A stretch of DNA of 64,000 nt from Fusarium oxysporum f. sp. lycopersici 4287 (taxonomy: Eukaryota; Ascomycota; Sordariomycetes; Hypocreales; Nectriaceae), in NCBI RefSeq assembly GCF_000149955.1, contig NC_030993.1, positions 2,437,544 to 2,501,543 on the forward strand, in the 5' to 3' direction. Numbering within the stretch: the first letter of the stretch is position 1; each line of letters starts with the position of its first letter. Position numbers and translations under genes: made by a program. Under the pieces are notes generated by a model. That model ran no database searches, was not told the DNA's origin, and saw only the letters and a list, made by a program, of their open reading frames with translations. Shown here piece by piece: positions 26,996 to 39,509 of the stretch.

Positions 26996-29402
26996 CTATG
27001 CCATATCCAAATATCCTGATGCCAATGATGGCCCAAATGAGATATCATCACCTCCCGGTGCGATGCCCTCATGTGCTGTGGCAAGATCTGCCAGGTGTTG
27101 AAGGCCTTGGCTTGCTGCCGCTTCCACTGATGATGTTGGACGCAAGAATTCCGAAAGTTTGTCGCGAACACCATTCCACATTTCGTTGGGCTTTTCCACA
27201 ATGTCCTTGATCAACTGTGTGGCTTCTTCTCGCGACTTGTCGATCTTAACAAGCTTCGCCAGAGACATCGTGATAAGAGACACAAAGTGATTGACGAGTG
27301 GACTGCGTAGGTGCTCGTTTGCGAAGAGAAGGTGGATCACTTCTTTGGTAGGCCATAACGTTTCGGTCGGCGTGGCGCCTGGTGTCAAAAGCACAACCAT
27401 GAGCTTACAGTGCCAGTATGCTAGATGCACCACGGGATGCGACGTAGCCAAGATATGCGCCGGAAGATCTTCTCGGTAGTTCTCAACATAATCTGCGAGT
27501 ATGCGTGCCACTATCTCCTCAGTTGTGGACATTCCCAGCTGCAATGTGAAGATAGCTTGCCACAGACAGTTGAGCAGCTTCGAAAGTCCTAGAATCCCGG
27601 TCAGCGATCAAAAATTACCTAGAATGAACTAATTATCACTTACGAGCAAGGTAAAAGCACACATCTCCCAGGATCTTCTCCAGGCCAGGAGGAGCGACTG
27701 TACTATTGTCCGGTATCATTGGTGGTTTTCCTTTGCCGACAGCATGCCAACGGTCCATCAGGATCAATGACCACCATATCCGCACTGATAGCTGGTCATC
27801 TGAGTCTGAATCAGACTCCAAAACCAACTCGACGGGAGTGTATCGCCATAGGTTAATCGAATTGGCCAATCCAACCGCACGAGAAAGCAAGTACGGCAAA
27901 GTTGGTGATGAACGCCAGTCTGCATCGATAATAAGCAGCAATAGCGTTTGGGCATGCACAATATAGGTGGCTTGTGTGGCATGGGTTTCATCGCTCTCGC
28001 GTTCCATAAGTAGCAAGCTAGCTAGCTTTGTGTCACCACCGGATCCTACGACAGCGGGAAGAGCATTGGCAAATGCATTCTGGACGGATGTCGGGCACTG
28101 CGAGAGTAACGCCTGCATTCGACTCTTTGTGCTTGGCAATATCGGATACACAGGGCCAACAGTTGACAAATAACTGAATAGCGACATGTTAGTTGCAGGA
28201 AGGGGGTTCGGCGACGGATCACTAACCTCTGTAGCATGCTTTCGTCGATGTCAACGGTCTCATGAGCATCGGGCATTGATACGTCCATGGCAGCCACGGG
28301 AGGTTTAGAGGGCGTACTGTCTGGCCTAATGGGTGTAGCTTGGGGTGCCAACGAGTTGTTGTTGTTGTAAGCTGAATATGCTTCAGAAGTCCCTGGCGAG
28401 GCCTGCATCCTGTGGTCCGAGCCCCATGGCATTTGTCGCGAGGGTGTAACAAAATCGTTTGTCGAGATACTGGAGAAGGGTCGTTTTCGAGCGGCGTCCT
28501 CGCCTTGGCTTTGCCGAGGTCGATCTGTGGAAAAGAGTCTGTCAATGTCGTCTTGACTCAGGCCTCCGTCGGACTCAAGCTTGTTTTCGATGCTATGGAT
28601 GCGATCTGCGAGTTCTTTGATATATCTGTCGAGGCTGTCAGTCTTTATCTTTCGGTGCGTAACTGCAAGTAACCAAATCATACCCTTTACTTGGGCCTCT
28701 TTTCTGCGGTACGCGGCTGAAGAGGCATCTAATGGATGACCTAGCACAACTAGAACAGGGAGCGTCCCCAGTATCTGACTGGGCGTCACACTTAATTTTC
28801 TTCCTCCGACACTCGTCGCATGCCCTTGACACCTTTGATCGTTTTCTGGGTGGGATGCTGTTGTCGATAGGGTATTGGGGGCCCATGGGTGGCCCAACAG
28901 GAACAGACATGGCATGCGATACCATTTGGTCGCTCGTCGGAGTGTCGTGAACATATGACGGTGTCTGCTGCTGATCGGGGTCGGGGTGAGGCATGATGCT
29001 TCGCAGGTTGGGGTCTTCGACGTTCATGTTGGGGTCTGTGGTTGACATCATGGGCGCTCCAGCTAGGCCCTGGCCCAACTGGGCTGCCAGCTGAAGTTCT
29101 TCCAGATTGGCAGGACGAGGAACGTGCTGCTGAGGGGTTTCCGGTTCTGGAGGTTGCAGATCATTCTGATTGTGCTCTGGAACTTGTACATGTTGTACTT
29201 GTTCCGGCGCATGATGGTCTGGCTGTTCATGGTGAGGCTCGTGATGGGGCTCATGATGCTCATGATGCTCGTGCTCTTGGTGGTCTTGAGGGACGTCTCG
29301 GCCACTGGTGTTGTAAAAAGGGCCAGCTTCCATCGCCTCAGCGCCGGGCGAAGGATATGAGATATTGGCATCCTCTGCCTCGTTTTCTAGCTTTGTACTC
29401 AT
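26996..29402 (-). CDS. Zn2Cys6 fungal-specific transcription factor with His/Glu-rich N-terminus
   Basis: Nuclear binuclear-zinc-cluster regulator, possibly related to the Rgt1-type sugar regulators (weak inference). Exons 28684-29402, 28227-28625, 27644-28173 and 26996-27588 give about 746 residues with continuous frame. Residues 40-65 are a His/Glu/Pro tract. The zinc cluster is CDECRRKKIKC-(10 residues)-CSSCARSSIRC (Cys195-Cys226), followed by KRGPSKGYIKELADRIHSIE, a linker plus a short coiled coil typical for dimerisation. Intron 1 falls inside that linker. The middle homology region begins around SYLSTVGPVYPILPS and runs through the third and fourth exons (for example LARLSKLLNCLWQ across the last intron). 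Its target genes cannot be told from the sequence. Confidence 0.88.
29208..29285 (-). repeat. Imperfect repeat coding a His/Glu/Pro tract
   Basis: Codons 40-65 of the Zn2Cys6 gene are a run of His, Glu and Pro (units such as HEHHEHHEPHHEPHHEQ). At DNA level it is an imperfect CATGATGCT-like repeat read on the opposite strand. Confidence 0.8.
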
Positions 29403-32400
29403 GGCTACAGCTGGCTTGACATGCAGATGGTACAGTCGGTTGGCACTCGAGGTATCTTACGGGCGAGGACGATCGTCAATCAACACACAAATATGCGGAG
29501 ATGAGTATTGATGGGCGTAATGCTTCAATTGTTCCAATAATGAGACGCGATATGACGGCGTTCCACCAAATTAAGCCCTGCGTGACGCGCGACGATATCA
29601 CTGGACGAAGCCATTGTTAGCAATACTTCGACGCGATGTTGACCAAGTGCACACGATCGTGAATCAAGCGAGGGATGTCACGGAAAGTGATTTTGCAGGC
29701 AGACGTGATGACATGATTGTGTTCGTGCTGTTGATTAGGAAAGCTATATCTTGGTCATGGCGACTTACACGACTCTTGTTCTGGGATCTCGGAGCTGGAT
29801 AAATGCGATACGACGGCGACGCCTCGACGGAAGAGGAAGAACTCGGCCCCGATGACTTGGGGATGGGCTGCCCTTGTGTGGGTGTTTTTGACAAGATCAC
29901 GGAGAAGGAAGAATTTTTCGGAGTCTGGCGGGAAATGCTCGGCCTGAACTTGTGCTCGCTTAGTCAGCTACCCTGGAGCTTGGTATCTCGGACTGACAAC
30001 CACTATGTAATCAATGAGACAGTCATCATCATTCTATCAGCTTGATAGAGCATAAAGGCGAATTGAAGTTTCCACGGTGTATGTCAGTCAAGTCTCTCTC
30101 GACCGCTTTAATTTATCAGCTCGTGTATATTCACAGATCAACCCAATACAAGCCATCATTCTATTGGCAGTTAATTAGATGGTCAACACAGGCATACGCG
30201 CAGTTACAGTCTTGCTGCTCTGAACAGTAACTCAATCATAAGAACCGCCGTTAGGAACATGCACCCCTCACAGACAACATGTAGAAGCGGCTCATTACTT
30301 TCCTGGGATACATTGATTTACGAACCCTCGGGTTCCTGAAACTATTTGTATACTGAGGGACTTATGACAAGCCACGATCGAGTTTAAAGGAAGCTGTAAT
30401 ACTGAGTAGCTTGAATGGGGTGGAATAAAGTCCGTGCCATGTCCCTAAATGCATCCTAATGGGGAACAGTGAAGAATGATACTTATATTATACCGAGTCT
30501 CTTCCAAGCTTAGTCTCTACCGAGGGGTTTCCTAAAACTCGAAGTTGTCTAGGCAGGCCAACATGCGGAGACAAGTCAGAAGGCACAACTATATAATCTT
30601 GAAGCGATCCAATACCCAAGACACATTGTGACGTGAGAGTCCTTGGCACCTGAAGACCCGGGGCTGGTGAACAACAACCTGCCTATCTCTCGTTAGCGCG
30701 CCTGGAAATGTTTCCGCATATGTTGTGTAGCCGCAAGATCTTCATCAAGGGACGAATTGAAGATGGAAATAGCAGCGGGATGGTGTGTTGTAGTTCGAGC
30801 TTAAAGCTTAAGTTAAAGATTAGTTACGCGGTGGGAGTGGAGGTTACAACAGGTCACCTATAAGTTACATTGGTGAAGAGGTAGTTGGGTTGCAGTAACA
30901 TTGTTGTCAATTCATCGTTGATGCTATCTCGTGCTCAGAGCTTCCTAACAAGACTCGGTCTTTCAATGTTTCCGACGCTAGGCTTAACACTCGATGTAAC
31001 CGGACAGAATGAAAGTATTGACTATAAGTGATCTATGTGATAGTGTTATCGATGGCAACTAGGAATGAGAGAATGAGGATTCTAAGTTAACAAGAAGAGT
31101 CCTGGATGAGCGCAAATTGAATTGCAGTCAGTTGTCATCTCAAAAGGCTCACACAACGAACTTATATTGGGATTTGAAAGGCCGTCTTGTTCAATGTTCA
31201 TTGCCCAGACAAGAATCCACCTGTACAAGGGAATTGGTAATCATGTTCATCAAGGTTTCTAGACTGACCTGAACAAGCGCCGGAATTTCCCCCAACTTGG
31301 GTCTGGGACTCTGGGGAGAGGTGCCTGAAAAACCTCAAACTATTAGGGTTACTTCACCAAGGCAATGCTACCCGTCCATATCATATACTGGCACATGGAT
31401 TGGAAGCCATCTCTGATACAATCAAAGCTGTTAAGCTTTCGGATCTGCCCTCTGGTGTATCAGGATGCTAGCTACAGGCCCTGTCGACACCACGGCTGGA
31501 CGGGACGTTGAGACTTTTGAGACGTTGTCTCAATAACCCCTGGCAGCCGCATTCTCGGCGTTGTTTTCCGCGGCGGAGGCTAGCGGGTAAGTCAATGCCC
31601 TTGTCATCCCTAGAATGAGGTCCCCGCTTGATTGTGAAGAACAATCAAGGATCATCAGCGGTTGGTTAAACGAGCTTCCATATGTTTTCTTCTGTTGGTC
31701 TTTACTTCAGACGCAGCTAATGAGACAAGAAAAGCTATCTGATAAGTCACAGACAAAACATCAATCGAAGAAAATTATATAATGAGTGGCGTGTTGGTGA
31801 CGAAGTGATGGAACGAAACTGCTTGCTTTTGTTGCCTCGACGATTGATAAGTGACTGGTAAATAACAGCCCGCACTTTTGCCTTTGCACTTTGGGGGTCT
31901 AGGGGGTTGAGGCAACCACAAGTTGAACCGCGGCCTTTCACTTCTATGCAGCTGAATAAAGTCTCCGAAATCCACTTACACGAGCAATTGATATTTTAAC
32001 AAAACATCTCGACTCAGTGACAAGAGTTGTCCCGAGTGAGAGGCCGGAGGCGTTCAAAACATGGAGACTTTTCGAACAAGCCCAGGGATCCATTAGGAGA
32101 GTGGGTATTTAGAGAAGTTCCGGGAACTCCTAGTGGGCCAAGGAGCGCTATAACAGCCCTGGAAACAGAGTGTGGTTGCAGCCGGAGCGGCAGTCGTGGG
32201 ATTAATGCTTGGGCTGATTGATTGGATTGGATGGACCAATTTCGTTGACGATTCCAGAACCTCTCAAGTCTTGACCTCAAGGAGCGGCCCTTGTGCATCA
32301 TTGGCCGTAGCTAAAGCGAGTTAAGGAGGTTCTAGAGCCCTGCATCTCGTCTTTCTTACTCGGGCTTTCTCTCGATTAGCTTGATCTTGGACAAAACCAT

Positions 32401-32542
32401 GTCCCCCAATTGCTCTATGCTTATTAAATTTGTTGAAACGACCCTAACAATTCTCCTTATACCCGCGCTGATGTTATGGATCCCTGAGTTAATTACCCTA
32501 CTAACCTAGCTCCCTAGGGCGGCAACTGGAGGTAGACACACG

Positions 32543-32562
32543 TACATACTACGTAGTATGTA
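32543..32562. repeat. Perfect 20-base palindrome
   Basis: TACATACTACGTAGTATGTA equals its own reverse complement. It lies about 580 bases upstream of the methyltransferase start. It could be a dimeric regulator site or a cruciform; no factor is known to me for it. Confidence 0.85.
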
Positions 32563-32584
32563 TGGATTTTATCCTTGAACCTTG

Positions 32585-32632
32585 TCTCGCTCGCTCGCTC
32601 GTCTCATGAGCAGTGCATGCGTGCATGCATGC
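32585..32632 (+). repeat. Low-complexity (CTCG)n and (TGCA)n runs
   Basis: TCGCTCGCTCGCTCG is followed by GCATGCGTGCATGCATGC, an alternating purine-pyrimidine stretch. A second CTCG run is at about 32791-32805. These are simple-sequence promoter DNA. Confidence 0.7.
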
Positions 32633-32759
32633 AAATGCAAGGCAAGCTTGTTAGTTGATTCGGCGATATGACAACCGCAAAAGTCCCTACCCTGGCCTGC
32701 TTTGACTTACCTCCTTTGCTTCTAAGGTTTCCTACTAAGTTTATTTCGTAACCCGCGCG

Positions 32760-32773
32760 TTACCTTACCTTAC
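32760..32773. promoter_or_regulatory. TTACCTTACCTTAC motif
   Basis: Three overlapping TTACC units about 370 bases upstream of the methyltransferase ATG. It is the reverse-strand form of the AGGTA-rich motif seen upstream of fphA. Role inferred from recurrence only. Confidence 0.35.
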
Positions 32774-33139
32774 TCTCTACTGTAGCATCCACTCGCTCGC
32801 TCGCTTTCACTTTCTTTTCTCTTGTCTCAGCCAATTTTTGATCTCCGAGTATCCCGTCTCTCCCTTTTTTTGTTTTTGTTGAAACGCCCTTGTTTCCTTG
32901 AAATGGCATCATCGGCTGCCTGTCTCTTACCGTAGGGTTTCGGGTTCTTCTCTCTTTCTCTTCCACTTCACTTTTCATTCTTCAGCAACAACACACTTTC
33001 AACTGGAGCTTACACAGCGGCATTATACTTTCAATGACGCAGACAATAAACCTTTTCGTCGTCCCACAGCAACTGATCTACCTTGTCCCTTTTTAAGTCG
33101 GGTCGCACAATTGTTGACACCAACCTCACTCAGTTCAAC

Positions 33140-34026
33140 ATGTTGCTAAGCATGGATGTTATGAAGGTGCGGGATTGGACCTATCTTGAAGACCCCCCTA
33201 AAGACATCGGCCCAGCTCGACATCTTCTTGAGGTCTACAGCAAGATTCCTTATAACGATTTAGATGGCCACATACGCCGTGTCGTAAGTACATGTCCCCG
33301 AACACTAGCACCCGAGCTGATATGACCTTCTGCATTCAGCGAGAGAAGGCCTGGTGTATCTCACAGTACCCTTGCGTTGGGCGATGGAAATTTCTATACA
33401 TCCCGGATCCCAAAGATCCTCGCTACCAACAAGCTCTCTTCCGCCTTAACGTCGCCGGCTCTAGAGATGTCCTTCTTGATCTGGGATGTGGGGTTGGACA
33501 AGTAATTCGACAGTTTCGTGCAGATGGAGTTGACGGCTCTCAACTCATTGGTACCGACCTACAGTCCAAGTTCATCGATATTGGCTACGATTTGTTCCAG
33601 GACAGACACTCACTCGACGCAACATTTGTTGCTGGCGATATGCTTGATCCTGCCGACAAGGAAATGGCTTCTTTGCGCGGCAAGATCACGATGGTTCATG
33701 CCGGCAGCTTTTTCCACCTCTTCAACTGGGTTCAACAACTTTACATTGGCAAGCGCGTTGTCGAATTCCTTAAGCCCGGCACCAAAAATGCATTGATATA
33801 TGGTCGCCAGGTCGGCACGAACCATCCAGGGCCGTCTTCGACTAGCACGCGATCAGCTTATCTACACGACCAAGCGAGTTTCCAGCGTCTATGGGATGAA
33901 GTTGGAGCCCTCACCAAGACGCGATGGCAGGTACAGGTCGAACCTACTGGAGAACCTGTCTCCAAAGTCCCTGGATTCAGCAACCACGCATTCCCCGTCA
34001 ATTTCACCGTCTACCAAGTTTCATGA
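33140..34026 (+). CDS. Class I SAM-dependent methyltransferase, substrate unknown
   Basis: Predicted soluble methyltransferase. Exons 33140-33283 and 33340-34026 give 276 residues; the intron joins HIRRV to REKAW in phase 0. The SAM-binding motif I is DVLLDLGCGVGQV near residue 91; a following acidic stretch (LIGTDLQ) and VAGDMLDP fit motifs II and III of the fold. Near-identical architecture is known to me from fungal proteins with a conserved start MDVMKVRDWTYLE, so the second Met (33152) may be the true start; both ATGs have acceptable contexts. Related enzymes occur in secondary-metabolite clusters, but no synthase, P450 or transporter is adjacent, so no pathway is assigned. Confidence 0.85.
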
Positions 34027-35462
34027 GAAATTGCTCCAATGCGATTCGCATCATAACAACTTAACCGGAATGAGCGGCGATCGTATTATGACCCCGGTCC
34101 CGCCTCATTTCTCCTCTTATCCGGCGACTTCGACCCTATCGTGAAGCTGACATTCTCCCAAGCAGCTTTTCTACTTTGGGTTGGTCCGCATATCGACTCA
34201 TACTAGCGCCTTCGCGTTTAGTATTCCCGGCCGGATCCACGACCAAGACCACGAAATGACGAGGCATCAAATATTGTGTACTTTTTGGCTCGTCTGCACT
34301 TATTTAGACTCGGCGATTTACAACAAGCGAACCACGAAGGTGCCGCCGATCAAACCTATCTTGGTTGAGAAAGGGGTCGCCCAACCTCTCACTGACCGGA
34401 CTCGACAGTCCCCTATTGCGGAAACGTCTTTTGTGCTACAGGGATTCTCGATCTATGGATGCTCTCCCGTGATTCCTAGGACTCGAGGACAGCTTTTGCG
34501 TCATGATTTCGTGACACAAGCTGACGGCTTTATTATACGGAACCACAAACCCCAGTTAATGACTTACTCAGCAGTCAAAACCACTCTGTGAAGGGATTGG
34601 TCTGCTTAGGAAATCATTAGGCACGGTTATTGATTAATGATACACGATGATATTTAGCGGCTGGGCAACAAGCCGCGTTTTTATGCTTGGGCACTTGACT
34701 CATGCTAGTCCTTTTTTACGGCGTTTAGCGAATAGGTATAGAACAGGTTCAAGATATAGAGGGCAAGATAGACTGCATATGGGAGGAATAGATTAATTTG
34801 TGAACAATACCAATTGCTCTCAACAGCAACATTGGCCAGTCTAGATGGTTCGTGGTTTGTCTGCGAGTGAAATATATAAACACCTGACCATTTGTCAAGT
34901 CAAGCAAGTGAATGCACTCTTTTCAGTTACCCAAGGTAATCGAGTTTTGGGACATGGTGTGAGAAACTTGTTCAATTCGCAGCTATATCGAACTGGGTTG
35001 AACGAGAGTTGGTCTTGCTCAGTTCGTATGGCCATCTCAGCACCGTACAAGCATCGCACCTCCACAGGCAACTATGCAGGTATTCACTACCTTCTCAACT
35101 TAAGAAGATGGATTGTTGACTTTGCATGATGTCCTGTGACGGAAAGATACTTATGAAGACCTTTACCTTTCTCGAATTTGGAGTTCAACCGCGTCAACTT
35201 CGCGCGCCGGATGAACGCCGGCTAATGGGAGCTTGCTGCCCCTCCAAGCTTGGGAGCTGATATCCCACTTCCGTCACCGGCATTTACTTCTATCAAAGAA
35301 TCCAATGTCTGAATATTGAGCGGGCAAGCTTTATTGACTTTTGTGTTTTGTACTACCATTTTCGTTTCTTTGATTCTGCCCAGTCCTCTCAGAGGCTGGC
35401 GCACTGGCTCGCGCTCTTCATATAAGCTATGCGCCTACAGATAATGCCCATATTCTTTCACG
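34027..35462. other. Intergenic region before pan2
   Basis: It holds the methyltransferase 3' flank and the pan2 promoter. A 136-codon frame at 34181-34591 has no recognisable domain. Nothing else was identified. Confidence 0.55.
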
Positions 35463-38400
35463 ATGGACGGCGATTGGGCTGAGGTATGTTTCGCGATGTT
35501 ATTGTCGTAATTTAGACTTTTCATGTATTTCAAGTGTAGAAAGAAAGGGTGCCTGTCTTGTATGAACTTGAAAAGCATCATATCCAGTCGTGAATGAGGT
35601 GTCAAGCTTATGCTAATACAGTTCTTCTACAGGTCACCCGGATTCCGTTCCCGCCTCCGGGCGTGCACGCGATGCCCACTCCGGTTGCGACTATGACCTT
35701 CGATAACTCTCAGGAACTGCTTTGGACAGGTAACGAATACGTACGTCGAAGGGGTGAGACGCCGAAGCTGGACTGGCGCTGATTGGTGTTTCAGGGTCGA
35801 GTTACTTCCTTCTATGGGACCGAACTGCAGCGATATACCTCTTTCAAAGCCCATGCATCCTCTGATGGTCCGATTCGTCAAATACTCGTTAATGAGAAAG
35901 GCATTGTTTCCCTGGGTGCCAAAGATGTGCATATGGCTATTCGGAGAGGACTGCCTATATGGCATATCAGGTAGGATGATTCAACTGCATAGGAGGTCGA
36001 CTGATGCTGATCTTTGTCAGACATGATGATATGAAAGATTTACGATGTATGAGCTTTACGTCTAAGGGAACAGCAGAGATTATCGCTGCAGGAATGCAAG
36101 ACACGATGCTTGTCATTGACCTCATTAAGGGTGATGTTGTCAAACAAGTCAGGATCGCTTTCTCGGTAATAAAGCTATACTAACTTCCGCTAGGTGCCTA
36201 CCGAACATCAGTACACGATAATGAGACGCGGGCGTTATATATGCGCCGCAACTCAGACCGGCTCCGTCAACTTACTAGATCCTGTCACTTTTGCTGTCGT
36301 CAAGTCTTGGAATGCACACTCTGCTTTGATCAATGACATGGACGCTCAGCATGACTTCATCGTTACTTGCGGATACTCCTTAAGGCAGGGCCAGAATTAT
36401 ATGCTTGACCCCTTCCTCAACGTCTTCGATATAAAGAAGATGTCATCGATGCCCCCTATCCCTTTCCCAGCTGGCGCTGCCTACGTGCGCATGCATCCAA
36501 GGATGTTGACCACTAGCATCGTTGTCTCACAAAGTGGGCAAATGCATGTTGTTGACTTAATGAATCCCAACACGAGCGACGTACGGTTGGCTAATGTTAC
36601 TTCCTACTTGAGCATGTTTGAGATTGCACCCTCCGGTGAGGCAATTGCCCTCACAGATGCTGATTGCTCTATCCACCTCTGGGGATCCCCAACAAAACTC
36701 CATTTCGTGGACTTACCAACTCCAATCGAATTCGCAACTCCTGAAGAGCCCCTACCCAATATTGATTGGGGCCCAGATACGTAAGTTGAGATACCAAGTT
36801 GAACATTTGTTCATTTACTGATCACTATAGGCCCCTGAACATGATCGGATTGCCGCATTATCGAGATGTTCTGGCATCCGCTTGGCCAGACATTCCCTGC
36901 GATGTTGGAGCACCTCCTGTTAAGTTTGATCCACAGTTCCTGACAGGGCTCAAACCGACTGAGTTTGGGATGTACGGTCGTAATACTCGGGGCTTGCGAA
37001 GAAATCAAGCTGAGAACACTCGAAACGTGAACAAATCAGGAAGCTCTGGGCTCAAGGCCCCCAAATTCCTAAGTGAAAAAGCTCGCGAGCTTGCTACTAG
37101 TAACGCCGCTGCCTCTGATAAGAAGGCTGACGAGCTGATCAGCTCTCTTACTGATATGGGACTTGAAAGCAAGAAGTCTGACGTTCCAGTCATGTATAGA
37201 ACTGTTGAGATCAAATACAGCAAATTCGGCGTGGACGACTTTGACTTTGGGTTGGTATTCTCCCATTTTCGCAATGCAAGGTCACTGATCAGGAATAGTT
37301 TTTACAACAACACGCGATACTCTGGGCTCGAGACTCATATCTCGAATTCATATGCTAATTCACTTTTACAAATCATGCACTTCACCCCTGTCATTCGAAA
37401 TCTTGCTCTTCAGCATGCTGCTACCTCTTGCGTGAGCGAGATATGCCTGCTGTGTGAGCTTGGATTCTTGTTTGATATGCTTCAAAAGGCTGAAGGCTCG
37501 ATATGCCAAGCAACAAATTTACTGAAAACCCTAAGCAGTCATCCTCAAGGTATGTCGAGTGACGCTGATCTCAATCATTACTAACTGGCCCAGCCGGTCC
37601 TCTTGGTCTACTCGAGGAGGATCCTCATGGATCATCTCTTAACGTTATGCTCCAAGGACTCACTCGCTTTCTCCTGGATAAAATCGTGCATGATTATAGG
37701 ACTATCAACCCATCATCGACTGCCATGGACCAGGTTGGTTGATTGACTGAAATTAGATGATATATACTGAATCGTCTAGGTACTGGCCACTTCTGCAACG
37801 ACCTCAATCAGATGCATAAACTGTAGGAGCGAATATACTCGACCGGGATCAACATATGTCAATGATCTGCTTTATCCATCCCCTGTAAGTTCGATGCTCA
37901 ATCTGTATGAGGAAAAACTTATTCACTGTCAAAAGGCTGGCAGCCGAAATGCCAAGTTACCGCGCATCAGCTTTTCTCAAGTTCTCAAAAATAGTGTTGA
38001 AAGAGAAACGACGTCTAAAGGATGGTGTAGTCGATGCCAGCGGTACCAGACCATAGCGACGAGAAAGAGCATTCACAGTATACCGGCTGTACTCATGCTA
38101 AACACTGCCATCACAAACCAGGATCAACGAATGCTTTGGTCAACACCAGGCTGGCTTCCCGAGGAGATTGGAATCATAGTAGAGCAAGGGCAGTTTTTCT
38201 GTTACGAAGGCGAAGACCTGAAACTTCATCTCCAGAGGGGCATCCACAACATCACAGTGTATTCGTTGACAGGTATGGCCATCAACATTGAGAGTGGACA
38301 AACGCAAAAGTCACACCTTGTCTCGATGGTCAATGGTAAGTCTCTTGCACCTCATCGCCCCTCCACCGCTGACCAAAGGGATAGTGGCACATGCAGAACC

Positions 38401-39509
38401 AGAAGCACCTGGAGAGAGTCGATGGCATCTTTTCAATGACTTCTTGGTAAGGTCGGTCAGCACGGAAGAGGCACTCGCTTTCAACACATCTTGGAAGGTC
38501 CCTTCTGTAATCGCATACCAGATAAAGGATGAGAACAACAAGATCGATACTGAATGGAAGAACAATATCGATACTTCCATACTTTACCAAGACTTCAAGT
38601 ATGCCCCAACCCGCTATAAACCTTATGTTGCTAACGTTCTTCAGTCCAAACGCCGATCCATCAACAAAGACCTATCAATTGCTCAACCCTGAAACCGAAG
38701 CCCCTGGCCCTGATACCATCATTGCACTGGACACTGAGTTTGTTGCTGTGCGACAACCTGAAATTGAAATGAACTCTGATGGTGAGCGAGAAACCATACG
38801 GCCGATAGTGTACGCACTTGCTCGTGCATCAGTTGTCCGTGGTCAGGGGGAAAACGAAGGGACACCATTCATCGATGATTACATTGACATCAAGGAACCG
38901 ATCGTCGACTATTTGACATCGTATTCGGGAATCACTGAACAAGACTTGGATCCTAGAGTTTCGAAACATAGTCTCCTGTCATTGAAGATGGCATACAAGA
39001 AGATGTGGATTCTTCTTAACCTCGGATGCAAGTTCCTTGGTCACGGACTAAAACAAGACTTCCGAGTTATCAACATACACATTCCTAAATCGCAGGTCAT
39101 CGACACGATTGACCTGTTCTTTCTCCAAACTCGGTTAAGAAGGCTATCACTGGCTTTTCTGGCGTGGTATCTCCTGAAGGAAGATATTCAAATGGAGACC
39201 CACGATTCGATCGAAGATTCACGGACAGCACTCAAGTTGTATAAGAAGTATCTCGAGTTCCAGGATGCCGGAATCTTGGAGACGATGCTGCAAGATATTT
39301 ATCGAGCTGGTCGAGAGGTTAACTTTAAACCGCCTCGCAAGGACGGCCAGCATATCCCAAGGACGGACACGCCTCCCCCCTTGCCAGTCGATGGCTCAAC
39401 AGGGCCGGTAACACCTGTCAGAAGTAACAACATTCTGGCACAGACACCTGGATCTGCATTTGGAGGTGGCTCTAGTTGGACACCAGGAAAGGGATCACCA
39501 TTACCATAG
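35463..39509 (+). CDS. pan2: PAN2 catalytic subunit of the PAN2-PAN3 deadenylase
   Basis: Poly(A)-specific 3'-5' exonuclease that trims mRNA tails in the cytoplasm with PAN3. Twelve exons: 35463-35483, 35633-35740, 35795-35970, 36021-36147, 36194-36780, 36831-37250, 37299-37549, 37594-37733, 37780-37884, 37936-38335, 38385-38598, 38645-39509; frame stays open, about 1137 residues, the usual size. The first exon encodes only MDGDWAE. An N-terminal WD40-like region (to about 400) is followed by the inactive ubiquitin-hydrolase-like domain ([19 protein letters not shown] onward; Cys-rich [10 protein letters not shown]) and the DEDD exonuclease with IALDTEF (Asp879, Glu881), [10 protein letters not shown] and [11 protein letters not shown]. 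All catalytic acids are present. Intron donors at exons 4, 6 and 8 are weak (GTCAGG, GTTGGT). The intron 37885-37935 is 51 bases with no in-frame stop. Confidence 0.95.

Larger units (their letters stand above)
29403..33139. other. Gene-free interval with divergent promoters
   Basis: It lies between the divergent Zn2Cys6 and methyltransferase genes. No coding region was recognised. The right end (32.5-33.1 kb) holds short repeats and C/T-rich sequence typical of a fungal promoter and leader; the middle is unremarkable. Confidence 0.55.

Noticed and set aside
34181..34591. 136-codon frame between the methyltransferase and pan2
   Set aside because: No ATG at its start, no domain, and it lies in the 3' flank of the methyltransferase.
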